Source: Bacteroidaceae bacterium (GTDB lineage Bacteria > Bacteroidota > Bacteroidia > Bacteroidales > Bacteroidaceae). Taken from it: a stretch of 64,000 nucleotides of DNA. The stretch spans positions 1-64,000 of the forward strand of contig JAFUFK010000017.1 of assembly GCA_017469925.1 (NCBI GenBank), in the 5' to 3' direction. Numbering within the stretch: the stretch's first letter is position 1; each line of letters begins with the position of its first letter. The notes below the pieces were generated by a model. The model was not told the DNA's origin and searched no databases. It saw nothing but the letters and a program-made list of their open reading frames with translations. Shown here piece by piece: positions 1 through 9,231 of this stretch. Both the position numbers and the translations under genes were made by a program.

Positions 1-88
1 GCCTTAGGCGTTTCGTCAAAAGGCCTTAGGCGTTTCGACATAAAGCCTTAGGTGTTCTTCCACGAAGCCTTAGGCGTTATAATGTATG
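1..88. repeat. 22-bp-period tandem repeat array (array 1)
   Basis: Four units begin at 1, 23, 45 and 67, an exact 22-bp period. Each opens with GCCTTAGG and the first two continue as GCCTTAGGCGTTTCG; the remaining bases of each unit vary. The GCCTTAGGC core is an imperfect palindrome. The array ends about 19 bp before the -33 element of the exporter gene and probably extends left beyond the window. It shares the 9-mer GGCGTTTCG and the 22-bp period with the array at 43877-43942. No protein is encoded by it, since 22 is not a multiple of three. Confidence 0.9.
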
Positions 89-106
89 CACCAAAGCGTG
101 GCAATG

Positions 107-138
107 TTTGCGATATTCAGTTTTTTTTCTTACCTTTG
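107..138 (+). promoter_or_regulatory. Bacteroidota-type promoter of the LysE-family gene
   Basis: TTTG at 107-110 and TACCTTTG at 131-138 are separated by 20 bp, matching the -33/-7 consensus of Bacteroidota primary sigma factor promoters. The expected transcription start is near 145, only a few bases before the ATG at 148. The transcript would then be nearly leaderless, or translation starts at the later in-frame ATG at 196. Confidence 0.75.
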
Positions 139-147
139 CGGCCTATT

Positions 148-810
148 ATGACGTGGATAGAGAATGTTGACGCAATCGACCTTGTCTTCAAGGGCATGAT
201 TATAGGCATCGTGGCATCGGCGCCTATGGGCCCTGTGGGGGTCCTTACCGTCCAGCGCACACTGAACAAGGGGCGCTGGTATGGTCTGGTGACGGGCCTG
301 GGAGCGGCGATGAGCGACATCATCTATGCCTTGATTACGGGCCTTGGCATGAGCTTCGTCATGGACTTCGTGGAGCGCCCGCGCAACATGTATCTCCTGC
401 AACTCGTCGGGGCCGTGATGCTCTTTCTCTTCGGGTACTACACCTATAAGTCGAACCCTACGAAGCAGATGCACCCCGCCAGCAAGAAGCGCGGAACCCT
501 GATGCACAACGCCCTCACGGGCTTCCTCGTGACCCTGAGCAATCCGCTCATCGTCTTCCTCTTCATTGCCCTCTTTGCCCGCTTTGCCTTCATTGTGCCC
601 GCCCACCCTGTGGAGCAGGCCCTGGGCTATCTGTCCATCGTATTGGGGGCCGTGGCCTGGTGGACGGGGCTTACGTACTCCATCAACAAGGTCCGCAACC
701 GTTTCGACATCCGCGGCATCGTCTGGCTCAACCGCACCATCGGCATCGTGGTCATGGTGGTGTCGCTCATGGGCTTCTATTTCACCCTGCGCGGGAAGGC
801 GCTGTATTAG
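148..810 (+). CDS. LysE/RhtB-family amino-acid exporter
   Basis: A 220-residue inner-membrane protein with about six hydrophobic segments. The LysE/RhtB signature SAPMGPVGVLTVQRTL lies near residues 23-38, at the end of the first transmembrane helix, followed by NKGRWYGL. Family members export amino acids or small metabolites by proton antiport; the substrate cannot be read from sequence. The open frame extends upstream to 52, but the promoter at 107-138 makes the ATG at 148 the earliest plausible start, and ATG 196 (just before the first helix) is an alternative. The DUF4924 gene follows after 17 bp on the same strand. Confidence 0.85.
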   Translation: MTWIENVDAIDLVFKGMIIGIVASAPMGPVGVLTVQRTLNKGRWYGLVTGLGAAMSDIIYALITGLGMSFVMDFVERPRNMYLLQLVGAVMLFLFGYYTYKSNPTKQMHPASKKRGTLMHNALTGFLVTLSNPLIVFLFIALFARFAFIVPAHPVEQALGYLSIVLGAVAWWTGLTYSINKVRNRFDIRGIVWLNRTIGIVVMVVSLMGFYFTLRGKALY

Positions 811-827
811 TAAAGAGTTATAGTTGA

Positions 828-1370
828 ATGTTGAAAATAGCTAAGGAATTAAAGGAAAAGAACGTCTGTGAGTACCTGCTCTATATGTGGCAGGTCGAGG
901 ACACCATAAGGGCGCTGGGATGCGACGCCGAGCGCATCCGGGCCGACTATGTCTCGGGTTTCCAACTGACCGACGAGGAACGCCGGCGGGAGGAAGAGTG
1001 GATGGACAACCTCTGTCGCATGATGCACGAGGAGGGTCGTCAGGAGCAGGGCCACCTGCAAATCAATCAGGCGACTCTCTCCCTGATGGTTGACCTCCAC
1101 CAGCAGCTGCTCCGCAGCCCGAAACACCCCTTCTACTCGGCCGCCTACTATAAGGCCTTGCCCTATATCGTCGAATTGCGCGCGCGTAATAATAAAGAGG
1201 TAGGCGAGTTGGAGATCTGTCTCAATGGCCTCTACGGCGTCATGCTCCTGCGCCTCCAGCACAAGGACGTCACCGCCGAGACCCAGACGGCCCTCTCCGC
1301 CATCTCACACCTGCTGGCCCTGTTGGCCGATGCCTGGAACAAAGAAAAACAAGGAACACTGGAACTATGA
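828..1370 (+). CDS. DUF4924 family protein
   Basis: A 180-residue, mostly helical soluble protein without signal peptide. The N-terminus ([20 protein letters not shown]) with the following [11 protein letters not shown] is the recognisable start of the Bacteroidota DUF4924 family; its function is unknown. Its TGA stop overlaps the ATG of the release factor 3 gene by four bases (ATGA), so the two are probably translationally coupled. That suggests, but does not show, a link with translation. Confidence 0.85.
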   Translation: MLKIAKELKEKNVCEYLLYMWQVEDTIRALGCDAERIRADYVSGFQLTDEERRREEEWMDNLCRMMHEEGRQEQGHLQINQATLSLMVDLHQQLLRSPKHPFYSAAYYKALPYIVELRARNNKEVGELEICLNGLYGVMLLRLQHKDVTAETQTALSAISHLLALLADAWNKEKQGTLEL

Positions 1371-2935
1371 ACGAAGAAATAACCAGAAGACGCACCTTTG
1401 CCATCATCTCGCACCCCGATGCGGGAAAGACCACCCTGACGGAAAAACTCCTCCTCTTCGGCGGACAGATACAGGTGGCCGGTGCCGTGAAGAGCAACAA
1501 GATAAAGAAGACAGCCACGAGCGACTGGATGGAAATCGAGAAGCAGCGCGGCATATCGGTGACGACCTCCGTAATGGAGTTCGACTACCAAGGCTACAAG
1601 GTGAATATACTTGACACCCCTGGCCACCAGGACTTTGCCGAGGACACCTTCCGCACGCTGACGGCCGTCGATTCGTGCATAATCGTCGTCGATGGGGCTA
1701 AGGGCGTCGAGGCCCAGACGCGTAAACTGATGACTGTCTGCCGTATGCGACGTACGCCCGTCATCATCTTCATCAACAAGATGGACCGCGAGGGCAAGGA
1801 CCCCTTCGACCTGCTCGACGAACTGGAGGAGGAACTGCAAATCCGGGTGCGCCCCCTTTCGTGGCCCATCAACCAAGGGGCCAAGTTCAAGGGCGTCTAT
1901 AACATCTACGAACAGGGCCTAAACCTCTTCACTCCCGACAAACAGAAGGTGACGGAGAAGGTGGAGGTCGATATCGACAGCACCTCCTTGGACGAATACG
2001 TAGGCGCGCAGGATGCCCAGAAGTTGCGCGACGACCTGGAACTCATCGATGGCGTCTATGACCCCTTCGAAGTGCAGGACTACCTCGATGCGCGTGTGGC
2101 CCCCGTCTTCTTCGGCTCTGCGCTCAATAACTTTGGCGTCGAGGAACTCCTTAACTGCTTCGTCCGGATTGCTCCCTCTCCCCGTCCCACACTGGCCGAG
2201 GAGCGTGAGGTAAGTCCCGACGAGCCTAAGTTTACTGGCTTCATCTTCAAGATTACGGCCAACATCGACCCTAACCACCGTTCGTGCATCGCCTTCTGTA
2301 AGGTCTGCTCGGGCCGCTTTGTGCGCAATGCCCCATACCTGCATGTCCGTCAGGGCAAGACCTTGCGCTTCTCCAGTCCCACCCAATTCATGGCTCAACG
2401 GAAATCGACCATCGAGGAAGCATGGCCTGGCGACATCATCGGCCTGCCCGATAACGGCATCTTCAAGATTGGCGACACCCTGACCGAAGGCGAGGTAATG
2501 CACTTCCGCGGTCTGCCCTCGTTCTCGCCCGAAATGTTCAAGTACATCGAGAATGCCGACCCGATGAAGACCAAACAACTTCAGAAAGGCATCGAGCAGC
2601 TGATGGACGAGGGTGTGGCACAGCTCTTTGTCAACCAGTTCAACAATCGCAAGATTATCGGCACGGTCGGTCAACTTCAGTTCGAGGTTATCCAATATCG
2701 TCTGGAGAACGAATACGGGGCCAAGTGCCGTTGGGAGCCCTTGTCGCTCTTCAAAGCCTGTTGGATAGAGAGCGACGACCCGCAACAACTCGAGGCTTTC
2801 AAGAAGCGCAAGTACCAGTATATGGCCAAGGACCGCGAGGGACGCGACGTATTCCTGGCCGACTCGGGCTATGTCCTGCAGATGGCCCAGCAAGATTTTG
2901 AGCATATCAAGTTCCACTTTACCAGCGAGTTTTGA
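1367..2935 (+). CDS. prfC: Peptide chain release factor 3 (RF3)
   Basis: A 522-residue translational GTPase that recycles class I release factors from the ribosome after peptide release. The GTP-binding motifs are intact: P-loop [10 protein letters not shown] at residues 15-24, switch [10 protein letters not shown], and NKMDR for guanine specificity. EF-Tu-like domain II and the RF3 C-terminal domain follow, and the length is normal for RF3. The start is fixed by the four-base overlap with the previous gene; the next gene begins three bases after the stop. RF3 rather than EF-G is indicated by the length and by the RF3-type region [20 protein letters not shown]. Confidence 0.97.
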   Translation: MNEEITRRRTFAIISHPDAGKTTLTEKLLLFGGQIQVAGAVKSNKIKKTATSDWMEIEKQRGISVTTSVMEFDYQGYKVNILDTPGHQDFAEDTFRTLTAVDSCIIVVDGAKGVEAQTRKLMTVCRMRRTPVIIFINKMDREGKDPFDLLDELEEELQIRVRPLSWPINQGAKFKGVYNIYEQGLNLFTPDKQKVTEKVEVDIDSTSLDEYVGAQDAQKLRDDLELIDGVYDPFEVQDYLDARVAPVFFGSALNNFGVEELLNCFVRIAPSPRPTLAEEREVSPDEPKFTGFIFKITANIDPNHRSCIAFCKVCSGRFVRNAPYLHVRQGKTLRFSSPTQFMAQRKSTIEEAWPGDIIGLPDNGIFKIGDTLTEGEVMHFRGLPSFSPEMFKYIENADPMKTKQLQKGIEQLMDEGVAQLFVNQFNNRKIIGTVGQLQFEVIQYRLENEYGAKCRWEPLSLFKACWIESDDPQQLEAFKKRKYQYMAKDREGRDVFLADSGYVLQMAQQDFEHIKFHFTSEF

Positions 2936-2938
2936 CCT

Positions 2939-3508
2939 ATGAATTGCGATATTGACATCAAGAATGCCGTTGACGTGCTCAGGCAGGGTGGGGTGATACT
3001 CTATCCGACCGACACCATTTGGGGCCTGGGGTGCGATGCCTCGAACGAGGATGCCGTGCGCCGCATCTATGAGATTAAGCAGCGAGAAGACTCGAAGGCA
3101 CTCATCTGCCTTGTCGATTCGGCCAACCGCATACAACGCTATTTCCGCCGTGTGCCCGACGTGGCTTGGGACCTCATCGACTATGCCGACCGCCCCCTGA
3201 CCCTCATCCTTGACGGAGCGGTCAATGTGGCTCCCAACCTCGTGGCCGAGGACGGCTCGCTGGGTATGCGGGTCACGAAGGAGCAGTTCTCGCAGCAACT
3301 CTGCTACCGCTTCCAGAAGGCTATCGTCTCCACATCGGCCAACCTCAGCGGTCAGCCCTCGCCCAAGAACTTCTACGATATACCGGAGGAGATAACCTCC
3401 AGGGTCGATTACATTGTCCAGTTTGCCCGCGGGCGTAAGTCCGGCGGTCGTCCCTCGAGTATCATTAAGCTCACAGAGGATGGTGCGGTAACCATAATAA
3501 GGAAGTAA
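2939..3508 (+). CDS. tsaC: L-threonylcarbamoyladenylate synthase (Sua5/YciO/YrdC family)
   Basis: A 189-residue YrdC-fold enzyme that makes threonylcarbamoyl-AMP from threonine, bicarbonate and ATP, the first step of t6A modification at position 37 of ANN-decoding tRNAs. Diagnostic motifs are GGVILYPTDTIWGLGCDA near residues 19-36, the KQREDSKAL basic stretch and STSANLSGQPSP toward the C-terminus. It has the short single-domain TsaC form without the Sua5 C-terminal extension. It sits three bases after prfC and ten before the ClC gene. Some single-domain YrdC paralogues (YciO) are less active, so assignment to t6A is likely but not certain. Confidence 0.9.
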   Translation: MNCDIDIKNAVDVLRQGGVILYPTDTIWGLGCDASNEDAVRRIYEIKQREDSKALICLVDSANRIQRYFRRVPDVAWDLIDYADRPLTLILDGAVNVAPNLVAEDGSLGMRVTKEQFSQQLCYRFQKAIVSTSANLSGQPSPKNFYDIPEEITSRVDYIVQFARGRKSGGRPSSIIKLTEDGAVTIIRK

Positions 3509-3517
3509 CCAGGACCC

Positions 3518-5323
3518 ATGGCCAAGCAAAAACGAACATACCTCGGACGTGCCTTTAGTCGGCTCATGATATGGAGCCGTCGGGGCATTAGCGAACGCCA
3601 GTTCATGCTGCTCCTCGCCTTCGTGGTCGGCATACTGACTGCTTTGGCCGGGCTCTTCCTGAAATGGCTTATTGCCCAGATACAATATGTGCTGACCCAT
3701 CAGTTTAGCGATGAATCCTCTAACTTGCTCTATCTGCTATATCCTGTGGTCGGCATCTTCTTGACCTCTGTGTTTATCCGCCGCATCGTCCGCGACGATA
3801 TCGGGCATGGCGTGACCAAGATACTCTTTGCCTTAGCCCGCAAGCAGAGCTACATTAAGGTCCACAATTGTTGGAGTAGTGTAATCGCTTCGGCCATCAC
3901 CATCGGATTTGGTGGCTCGGTCGGAGCCGAGGCCCCTATCGTGCTGACAGGCTCGGCTATCGGTAGCAATCTTGGGCGTGCTTTCCGACTCAACAGCAAG
4001 CAGATGATGCTGCTTGTAGGGTGTGGCGCAGCAGGGGCTGTGGCCGGTATCTTCAAGGCACCTATTGCCGGACTCGTCTTCGTGCTGGAGGTCTTGATGA
4101 TAGACTTGACGATGTCGCGTCTCGTGCCCTTGCTTGTGTCGTGCGTTACGGCGGCCACCGTCACCTTTGCCCTCTCGGGCTGGGGCTCAGTCTTTGAGTG
4201 CCATATCGACTACACCTTCATGGCCTCGCGCATACCTGCCGATATCCTGCTCGGTATCCTTTGCGGTCTGGTGTCGCTCTATTTTACCCGTACGATGAAT
4301 GCCCTTGAAGAAGGCTTCCGCAGGCTACGTGGCCCATACGCCCGTCTGGCCGTGGGAGGGGCGATGCTCTCCGTACTCATCTTCCTCTTCCCCTCGCTCT
4401 ATGGTGAAGGTTACGACCTCATCCAACTCCTGCTCAACGGACAAGGCGAACAAGACTGGCTTACGGCCATGAACCAATCGCTCTTCTACGGGCACAACAA
4501 TCTCTTGCTCGTTTATCTCTCCTTGGTTGTTGTCTTCAAGGTCTTTGCCGCTACCGCCACCAATGGTGGAGGCGGTTGTGGTGGTATCTTTGCCCCTTCG
4601 CTCTTCCTTGGTTGTATTGCGGGCTTTGTCTTTGCTCGCTTCTGGAACCTCCAGGGAATGTTCGACATCACTCTGCCCGAGAACACCTTCGCCCTCTTGG
4701 GTATGTGCGGACTGATGAGCGGTGTCATGCATGCTCCGCTTACGGGCATCTTCCTCATAGCCGAACTTACGGGTGGCTACCAGCTCTTCGTGCCTCTGAT
4801 GATTGTTTCCATTGGGGCTTACGTTACCATCAACATCTTCGAGCCTCACAGCATCTATGCTATGCGTCTGGCCCGGCGGGGCGAACTGCTTACGCACAAT
4901 ACCGACCGCTCTATCCTGACCCTGATGTCGATGGACTCTGTCATCGACCGTTACAGCAAGTTCCTGACACCCGAGATGACACTTGGTGAGGTCGTTAGCC
5001 AGATAAGTGTTTCGAAGCACAACGTATTCCCCGTGCTTAATGGACAACGCCAGCTGGTGGCCGTGCTCTACATCGACGACATCCGCCACATCATGTTCCG
5101 TACAGAACTCTACCAGCAATTGCGTGTCAAACAACTCATGGTGCAGCCTGCCGCCCGTCTCTCTACGCTCGACGAGATGGAGGTCGTTGTGAAGACCTTT
5201 AGCCAGACGGGTGCATGGACGCTTCCCGTTGTAGATTCCGAGGGCCGCTTCGTAGGCTTTATCCGCAAGTCGCGCGTATTTACCCTGTATCGCCAGATGT
5301 TGGCCGACATCAGTAATGAGTAA
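3518..5323 (+). CDS. ClC-family chloride channel/transporter with CBS pair
   Basis: A 601-residue inner-membrane ClC protein: about ten helices over residues 25-430, then two CBS domains over roughly 455-595. Anion-pathway motifs are visible: GSVGAEAP, carrying the gating glutamate of the GxExP loop, and GGGCGGIFAPSLFLG. The segment APIAGLVFVLEVLM has Glu-Val where the Escherichia coli antiporter has Glu-Glu (Glu202-Glu203). A valine at the inner proton-transfer position is typical of ClC channels, so passive conduction is possible. The usual GSGIP selectivity motif appears to be GHGVT. The CBS pair probably senses adenine nucleotides. It belongs to the + strand run between tsaC and fmt. Confidence 0.93.
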   Translation: MAKQKRTYLGRAFSRLMIWSRRGISERQFMLLLAFVVGILTALAGLFLKWLIAQIQYVLTHQFSDESSNLLYLLYPVVGIFLTSVFIRRIVRDDIGHGVTKILFALARKQSYIKVHNCWSSVIASAITIGFGGSVGAEAPIVLTGSAIGSNLGRAFRLNSKQMMLLVGCGAAGAVAGIFKAPIAGLVFVLEVLMIDLTMSRLVPLLVSCVTAATVTFALSGWGSVFECHIDYTFMASRIPADILLGILCGLVSLYFTRTMNALEEGFRRLRGPYARLAVGGAMLSVLIFLFPSLYGEGYDLIQLLLNGQGEQDWLTAMNQSLFYGHNNLLLVYLSLVVVFKVFAATATNGGGGCGGIFAPSLFLGCIAGFVFARFWNLQGMFDITLPENTFALLGMCGLMSGVMHAPLTGIFLIAELTGGYQLFVPLMIVSIGAYVTINIFEPHSIYAMRLARRGELLTHNTDRSILTLMSMDSVIDRYSKFLTPEMTLGEVVSQISVSKHNVFPVLNGQRQLVAVLYIDDIRHIMFRTELYQQLRVKQLMVQPAARLSTLDEMEVVVKTFSQTGAWTLPVVDSEGRFVGFIRKSRVFTLYRQMLADISNE

Positions 5324-5341
5324 CCTATTTTTTCATCTCCT

Positions 5342-6292
5342 ATGAACTCTCTCCGCATCATCTATATGGGCACTCCCGACTTCGCCGTCGAGCCCCTGCG
5401 CCGTCTTGTGGAAGGCGGGTACAACATCGTTGCCGTAGTTACCATGCCCGATAAGCCTGTGGGACGCCACCACGATGTGCTCCAGCAGAGTCCTGTCAAA
5501 CAATATGCCCTCAGTTGCAATATCCCCGTTTTGCAACCTGAACGCTTGAAGGATGAAGCCTTTCTCTCAGAATTGCGTACCTATCAGGCCGACCTTCAGG
5601 TCGTGGTGGCCTTCCGTATGTTACCCGAGGTCGTTTGGGCTATGCCTCGTCTGGGGACCTTCAATCTCCATGCTGCTCTCTTGCCACAATACCGAGGTGC
5701 TGCCCCCATTAACTGGGCTATCATCAATGGCGACACCGAGACGGGTATTACGACCTTCTTCCTCGACCACGACATCGATACGGGACAGGTTATCCATCGT
5801 CAGGCTGTGCCCATCCTCGAGGATGACGATGTAGAGACCGTTCACGACCGCTTGATGATTTTGGGAGCCGACCTTGTGCTTCGCACGGTTGATGACGTGG
5901 CCAATGGTACGGTGACTCCCATCCCCCAAGACCAACTAACTGTGGATGGCCCTTTACGTCCTGCGCCCAAGATATTTAAGGATACGTGTCAGATACGATG
6001 GGCCGAACTGACTGCCCACGAGGTCTATAACTTCGTTCGTGGTCTCTCGCCATACCCCGCGGCCTGGACCACTCTCGATGGCATGATGCTGAAAATATAC
6101 AAGGTCAAAGTCGAAGGGCAGAAGGCTAATGCCCTCCCTGGAACCATCGATACCGAACACAAGACCTACCTGCGTATTGCCTGCAAGGAAGGTTGGGTTG
6201 ATGTACTCTCCCTTCAGCTTGCAGGTAAGCGTCGGATGGACGTTCAGGACTTCCTACGCGGTGCACACTTTGCCTCGGAGTGTGTCATTTAA
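5342..6292 (+). CDS. fmt: Methionyl-tRNA formyltransferase
   Basis: A 316-residue enzyme that formylates initiator Met-tRNA using 10-formyltetrahydrofolate. The formyltransferase signature HAALLPQYRGAAPINWAI contains the catalytic His and the RGAAP loop, with NWAIINGDTETGIT after it. The N-terminal Rossmann domain (IIYMGTPDFAVEPL) and the C-terminal tRNA-binding barrel from about residue 205 are both present. The start 18 bp after the ClC stop matches the family N-terminus. With prfC and tsaC upstream, this gives a translation-biased + strand run. Confidence 0.97.
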   Translation: MNSLRIIYMGTPDFAVEPLRRLVEGGYNIVAVVTMPDKPVGRHHDVLQQSPVKQYALSCNIPVLQPERLKDEAFLSELRTYQADLQVVVAFRMLPEVVWAMPRLGTFNLHAALLPQYRGAAPINWAIINGDTETGITTFFLDHDIDTGQVIHRQAVPILEDDDVETVHDRLMILGADLVLRTVDDVANGTVTPIPQDQLTVDGPLRPAPKIFKDTCQIRWAELTAHEVYNFVRGLSPYPAAWTTLDGMMLKIYKVKVEGQKANALPGTIDTEHKTYLRIACKEGWVDVLSLQLAGKRRMDVQDFLRGAHFASECVI

Positions 6293-6357
6293 CACTTTTT
6301 TAACGTTAGAACGAAAGATTTTTTGTCATTCGTGATTAGTAATTCGTATTTAATACT

Positions 6358-6365
6358 TACATTTG
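6358..6365 (+). promoter_or_regulatory. Putative -7 element upstream of the sigma factor gene
   Basis: TACATTTG matches the TAnnTTTG -7 consensus and lies 70 bases before the ATG at 6436. No clear TTTG was seen at the expected -33 distance. The 143-bp gap between fmt and this gene holds nothing else recognised. Confidence 0.5.
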
Positions 6366-6435
6366 CAGTCGAAACCTTAAAAAATACACGCCTATCGAAA
6401 CAGCATTACCCCGATAAACGATTAAAAAGAAGGTA

Positions 6436-7050
6436 ATGGAGAATTACGTAAAGCTGACCGACGAACAGTTGGTACGCATGTACGAAGAAGGCGACTTCCA
6501 AGCATTCGATATTCTGTTAGAGCGACACCAGGACAATGTCTTTGGTTACATCCGCACGATGGTTACCGACAATGAGTTGGCAAACGACGTGTTCCAGGAT
6601 ACATTCGTCAAGGTTATCATGGCCATCCGTAATGGAAACTATACTGAGTCGGGTCAGTTCCTCTCGTGGGTTAAGCGTGTTGCCCGCAATCAAGTGCTCG
6701 ACCGCTTCCGCAGTTTGCGCAGTTCAGCTCATAACGTCATTTCGCACGAGGTGTTCGACGGAGAGGGCGACCTTATAGGCGACCTTTTTAATAATCCTGA
6801 CCTCTGTGAGCCCAATGCTGAGTCGCGTATGTTGGTGGAACAGTCTTACGACGATGTGCGTATGATGGTTAATCGTCTGCCAGAGGCTCAACGTGAAGTG
6901 GTTACTATGCGTTACTACCGCGAGATGTCGTTCAAGGAGATAGCCGAGGCTACTGGCGTTAGCATCAATACCTCCCTTGGCCGTATGCGCTATGCCCTAA
7001 TTAACCTGCGCCGGATGGCCCAGCATCGCGACCTGTACCTGGCCGTGTAG
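6436..7050 (+). CDS. RNA polymerase sigma factor, sigma-70 family (ECF-like)
   Basis: A 204-residue sigma factor with two domains. Region 2 spans about residues 25-95 (GYIRTMVTDNELANDVFQDT is the core-binding part). Region 4 spans about 140-195 (LPEAQREVVTMRYYREMSF followed by the helix-turn-helix KEIAEATGVSINTSLGR). There is no region 1 or 3, as in ECF-type factors. No anti-sigma gene is adjacent: rpe follows after 203 bp with a terminator between, so it is probably a monocistronic housekeeping regulator. The start is supported by AGAAGG six bases upstream. Confidence 0.9.
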   Translation: MENYVKLTDEQLVRMYEEGDFQAFDILLERHQDNVFGYIRTMVTDNELANDVFQDTFVKVIMAIRNGNYTESGQFLSWVKRVARNQVLDRFRSLRSSAHNVISHEVFDGEGDLIGDLFNNPDLCEPNAESRMLVEQSYDDVRMMVNRLPEAQREVVTMRYYREMSFKEIAEATGVSINTSLGRMRYALINLRRMAQHRDLYLAV

Positions 7051-7078
7051 CTCTTCGTCAATTTTCCTAAAAAATAGA

Positions 7079-7111
7079 GCCCCTCGGATGCAATAATCCG
7101 GGGGCCTTTTT
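7079..7111 (+). terminator. Rho-independent terminator after the sigma factor gene
   Basis: A GC-rich hairpin at 7079-7105 (arms GCCCCTCGGA and TCCGGGGGC with a small mismatch) is followed by CTTTTT. It lies 28 bases after the sigma gene stop. Confidence 0.85.
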
Positions 7112-7253
7112 CGTTATAGGAGTAAAGAAGCAAGACCTCTAACCTCAATAAGCCTATGACGCAAACATTACCCCAAGAACCTCTTCGGCCCAATCCTGCT
7201 GTCCTGCAGTACATTCGCAACTTTGCACGAACCTATAAACCCGTCCGTCCGTC

Positions 7254-7901
7254 ATGTTAGTAGCCCCCTCGTTACTTGCTGCCGACTTTGGCAACCTTGA
7301 ACGGGAAATGCAGTGGTTCAATGAGAGCCAGGCCGACCTACTCCATCTCGATGTTATGGATGGAGTGTTTGTTCCGAACATCTCTTTCGGCTTTCCTGTC
7401 CTGAAACATGTGGTACGCCTTTGCCAAAAGCCCCTTGATGTGCATCTCATGATTGTGGAACCTCAGAAGTTCATCAAACAGGTTGCTGACCTGGGCGCCT
7501 ACTATATGAATGTCCACTATGAGGCCTTGACGCATCATCATCGCGTCATCCAACAGATTCGTGAGGCGGGGCTCCATCCAGCTATTACACTTTGCCCCTC
7601 TACACCAGTCAGTCTTCTTCAGGACATCATTTGTGACGTTGATATGGTGCTCCTCATGTCTGTCAATCCTGGTTTCGGGGGACAAAAGTTCATTCCCCAA
7701 ACCTTGCAAAAAGTCAACCAGTTACGTCAGCTCATCGACCGGACGGGCAGCCATGCTTTGATAGAAATCGATGGCGGGGTCAATCTCGAGACTGGTCGGC
7801 AGCTTGCTCAGGTTGGTGCAGACGTACTTGTTGCAGGTTCTTACGTCTTTGGTGCCGACGATCCCGCAGTTCGTATCAAAGCCCTCAAGGCCCTTTCGTG
7901 A
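7254..7901 (+). CDS. rpe: Ribulose-phosphate 3-epimerase
   Basis: A 215-residue TIM-barrel enzyme that interconverts ribulose-5-phosphate and xylulose-5-phosphate in the pentose phosphate pathway. Motifs in order: SLLAADFGNL near the N-terminus, HLDVMDGVFVPNISFG carrying a catalytic Asp and metal ligands, MSVNPGFGGQKFI, and IEIDGGVN with the second catalytic Asp. The length is typical. A possible -7 element CAACTTTG lies at 7218-7225. The gene overlaps comEC by four bases (GTGA). Confidence 0.97.
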   Translation: MLVAPSLLAADFGNLEREMQWFNESQADLLHLDVMDGVFVPNISFGFPVLKHVVRLCQKPLDVHLMIVEPQKFIKQVADLGAYYMNVHYEALTHHHRVIQQIREAGLHPAITLCPSTPVSLLQDIICDVDMVLLMSVNPGFGGQKFIPQTLQKVNQLRQLIDRTGSHALIEIDGGVNLETGRQLAQVGADVLVAGSYVFGADDPAVRIKALKALS

Positions 7902-9169
7902 TTTTGGAGCAGACCTATTTCCTTTGGATGACAGCCAGTATGGCTGTTGGCATACTTGTTGCCGGATATCTTAGCGTGCCCTCGGGTGCGCTTTTTGTTT
8001 TGTTGGCAGCGGCCGTTCTGTTTTTGCGTGCTATGTGGCTCTTGCGCAGAGGGTATGGGGCGTGGATGGCCATGACGGCTTTCTTTTTCCTGATAGGATA
8101 TTTGCGTGCCTACCTACCGGATGTGTCCTTGATTCCCAATAGCCTTGTCGCATGGAGTGGGGGAGCATCTCGTAACCTCGCGGACGCACTATCTCACCTT
8201 GATTTATCCCCGACTACGAATGCCCTCCTGCATGCTATGCTGCTTGGACAGCGTGATGCCATTATGCCAGAACTGAAGGAACTATATCGCCAAACGGGAG
8301 CTGCCCACATCCTCGCGCTCTCTGGTCTGCACTTGACCATCCTTTTTGGTCTTATCCATTTTCTCTTCCTCCACATAGTAGCTTATCGCATGCGCTATTT
8401 CATTGGCTGTATGGCGATAGTGCTCATGTGGGGATATGCCTTACTGACAGGCTTCCCAATATCGCTCTGCCGGGCCTCGCTGATGATGACGCTACTCATC
8501 ATTGGACAAATGCGCCTGACGGGTACTGATAGTTGGCATGCGCTTGGCCTGACAGCTTTTACCCTATTGCTAATCAGCCCCAGTTCTCTCTACGACGTGG
8601 GCTTCCAACTCTCCTTTGTAGCCGTGGCGGGCATCCTATTGTTTTTCCGCCCGTTGGCCGATGTAGGGTTGCCGTCTCATCGGTGGGTGCGTCGCATATG
8701 GCAAACCTTCCTCGTTTCGCTTTCGGCTCAATTAGGTGTAATGCCTTTGTTACTTCATTACTTCCATCGCTTTCCATTATCGGGAATTCTGTTGAGTCCC
8801 ATTTACATACTATTGCCCACCAGCATAATGTACATGGCCCTGACCCTTTGCTTGCTTGCCCCCATAGGGATGCTTCCCCTGCTTCGCCCTGTATTGGAAG
8901 TATTGGTCGCGGCTCAACACGGACTGATGTCACTCACTACTCGGCTGCCATGGGACGGAGCTGTCGATTTCTGTCTGCCGTGGATGGGCGTTGTCTTTTG
9001 GTATGCAGCCTTACTTTGCTTATTGACACCCTTGGAGGCCCTTCGTAAGCCCGAGGTTCCGCAACGCTATTTTCGTTTGGCTTTGTTCTTCCGTGCATGG
9101 CCATACATCTTAGCTGCTCTGGTCTATGCCATAGGTGTTTATGGCTTGACATCAGGTTGGCTCGGATAA
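7898..9169 (+). CDS. comEC: ComEC/Rec2-family DNA-uptake channel, short form
   Basis: A 423-residue polytopic inner-membrane protein starting with GTG in a four-base overlap with rpe. The ComEC core signature GAAHILALSGLHLTIL lies near residues 131-146, followed by about eight membrane segments. Full-length ComEC (about 700 residues or more) also has an N-terminal OB-fold and a C-terminal beta-lactamase-like domain; both appear absent, leaving only the channel core. It is closed by a strong terminator. Either a functional short variant or a reduced remnant is possible. No frameshift is visible near its ends. Confidence 0.85.
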   Translation: MILEQTYFLWMTASMAVGILVAGYLSVPSGALFVLLAAAVLFLRAMWLLRRGYGAWMAMTAFFFLIGYLRAYLPDVSLIPNSLVAWSGGASRNLADALSHLDLSPTTNALLHAMLLGQRDAIMPELKELYRQTGAAHILALSGLHLTILFGLIHFLFLHIVAYRMRYFIGCMAIVLMWGYALLTGFPISLCRASLMMTLLIIGQMRLTGTDSWHALGLTAFTLLLISPSSLYDVGFQLSFVAVAGILLFFRPLADVGLPSHRWVRRIWQTFLVSLSAQLGVMPLLLHYFHRFPLSGILLSPIYILLPTSIMYMALTLCLLAPIGMLPLLRPVLEVLVAAQHGLMSLTTRLPWDGAVDFCLPWMGVVFWYAALLCLLTPLEALRKPEVPQRYFRLALFFRAWPYILAALVYAIGVYGLTSGWLG

Positions 9170-9216
9170 TAGAAGGGGCTTCGAAGCGTATTGCTCCGAA
9201 GCCCCTTCTATTATCC
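9164..9216. terminator. Bidirectional terminator between comEC and the SusD gene
   Basis: A perfect 20-bp stem (GGATAATAGAAGGGGCTTCG and its complement) with a 13-base loop. The comEC stop codon lies in the left arm, and the - strand SusD gene ends 16 bases beyond the right arm. It is placed to stop both convergent transcripts. U-tracts are poor on both sides. Confidence 0.8.
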
Positions 9217-9231
9217 AGTTGTCTTATTTGC

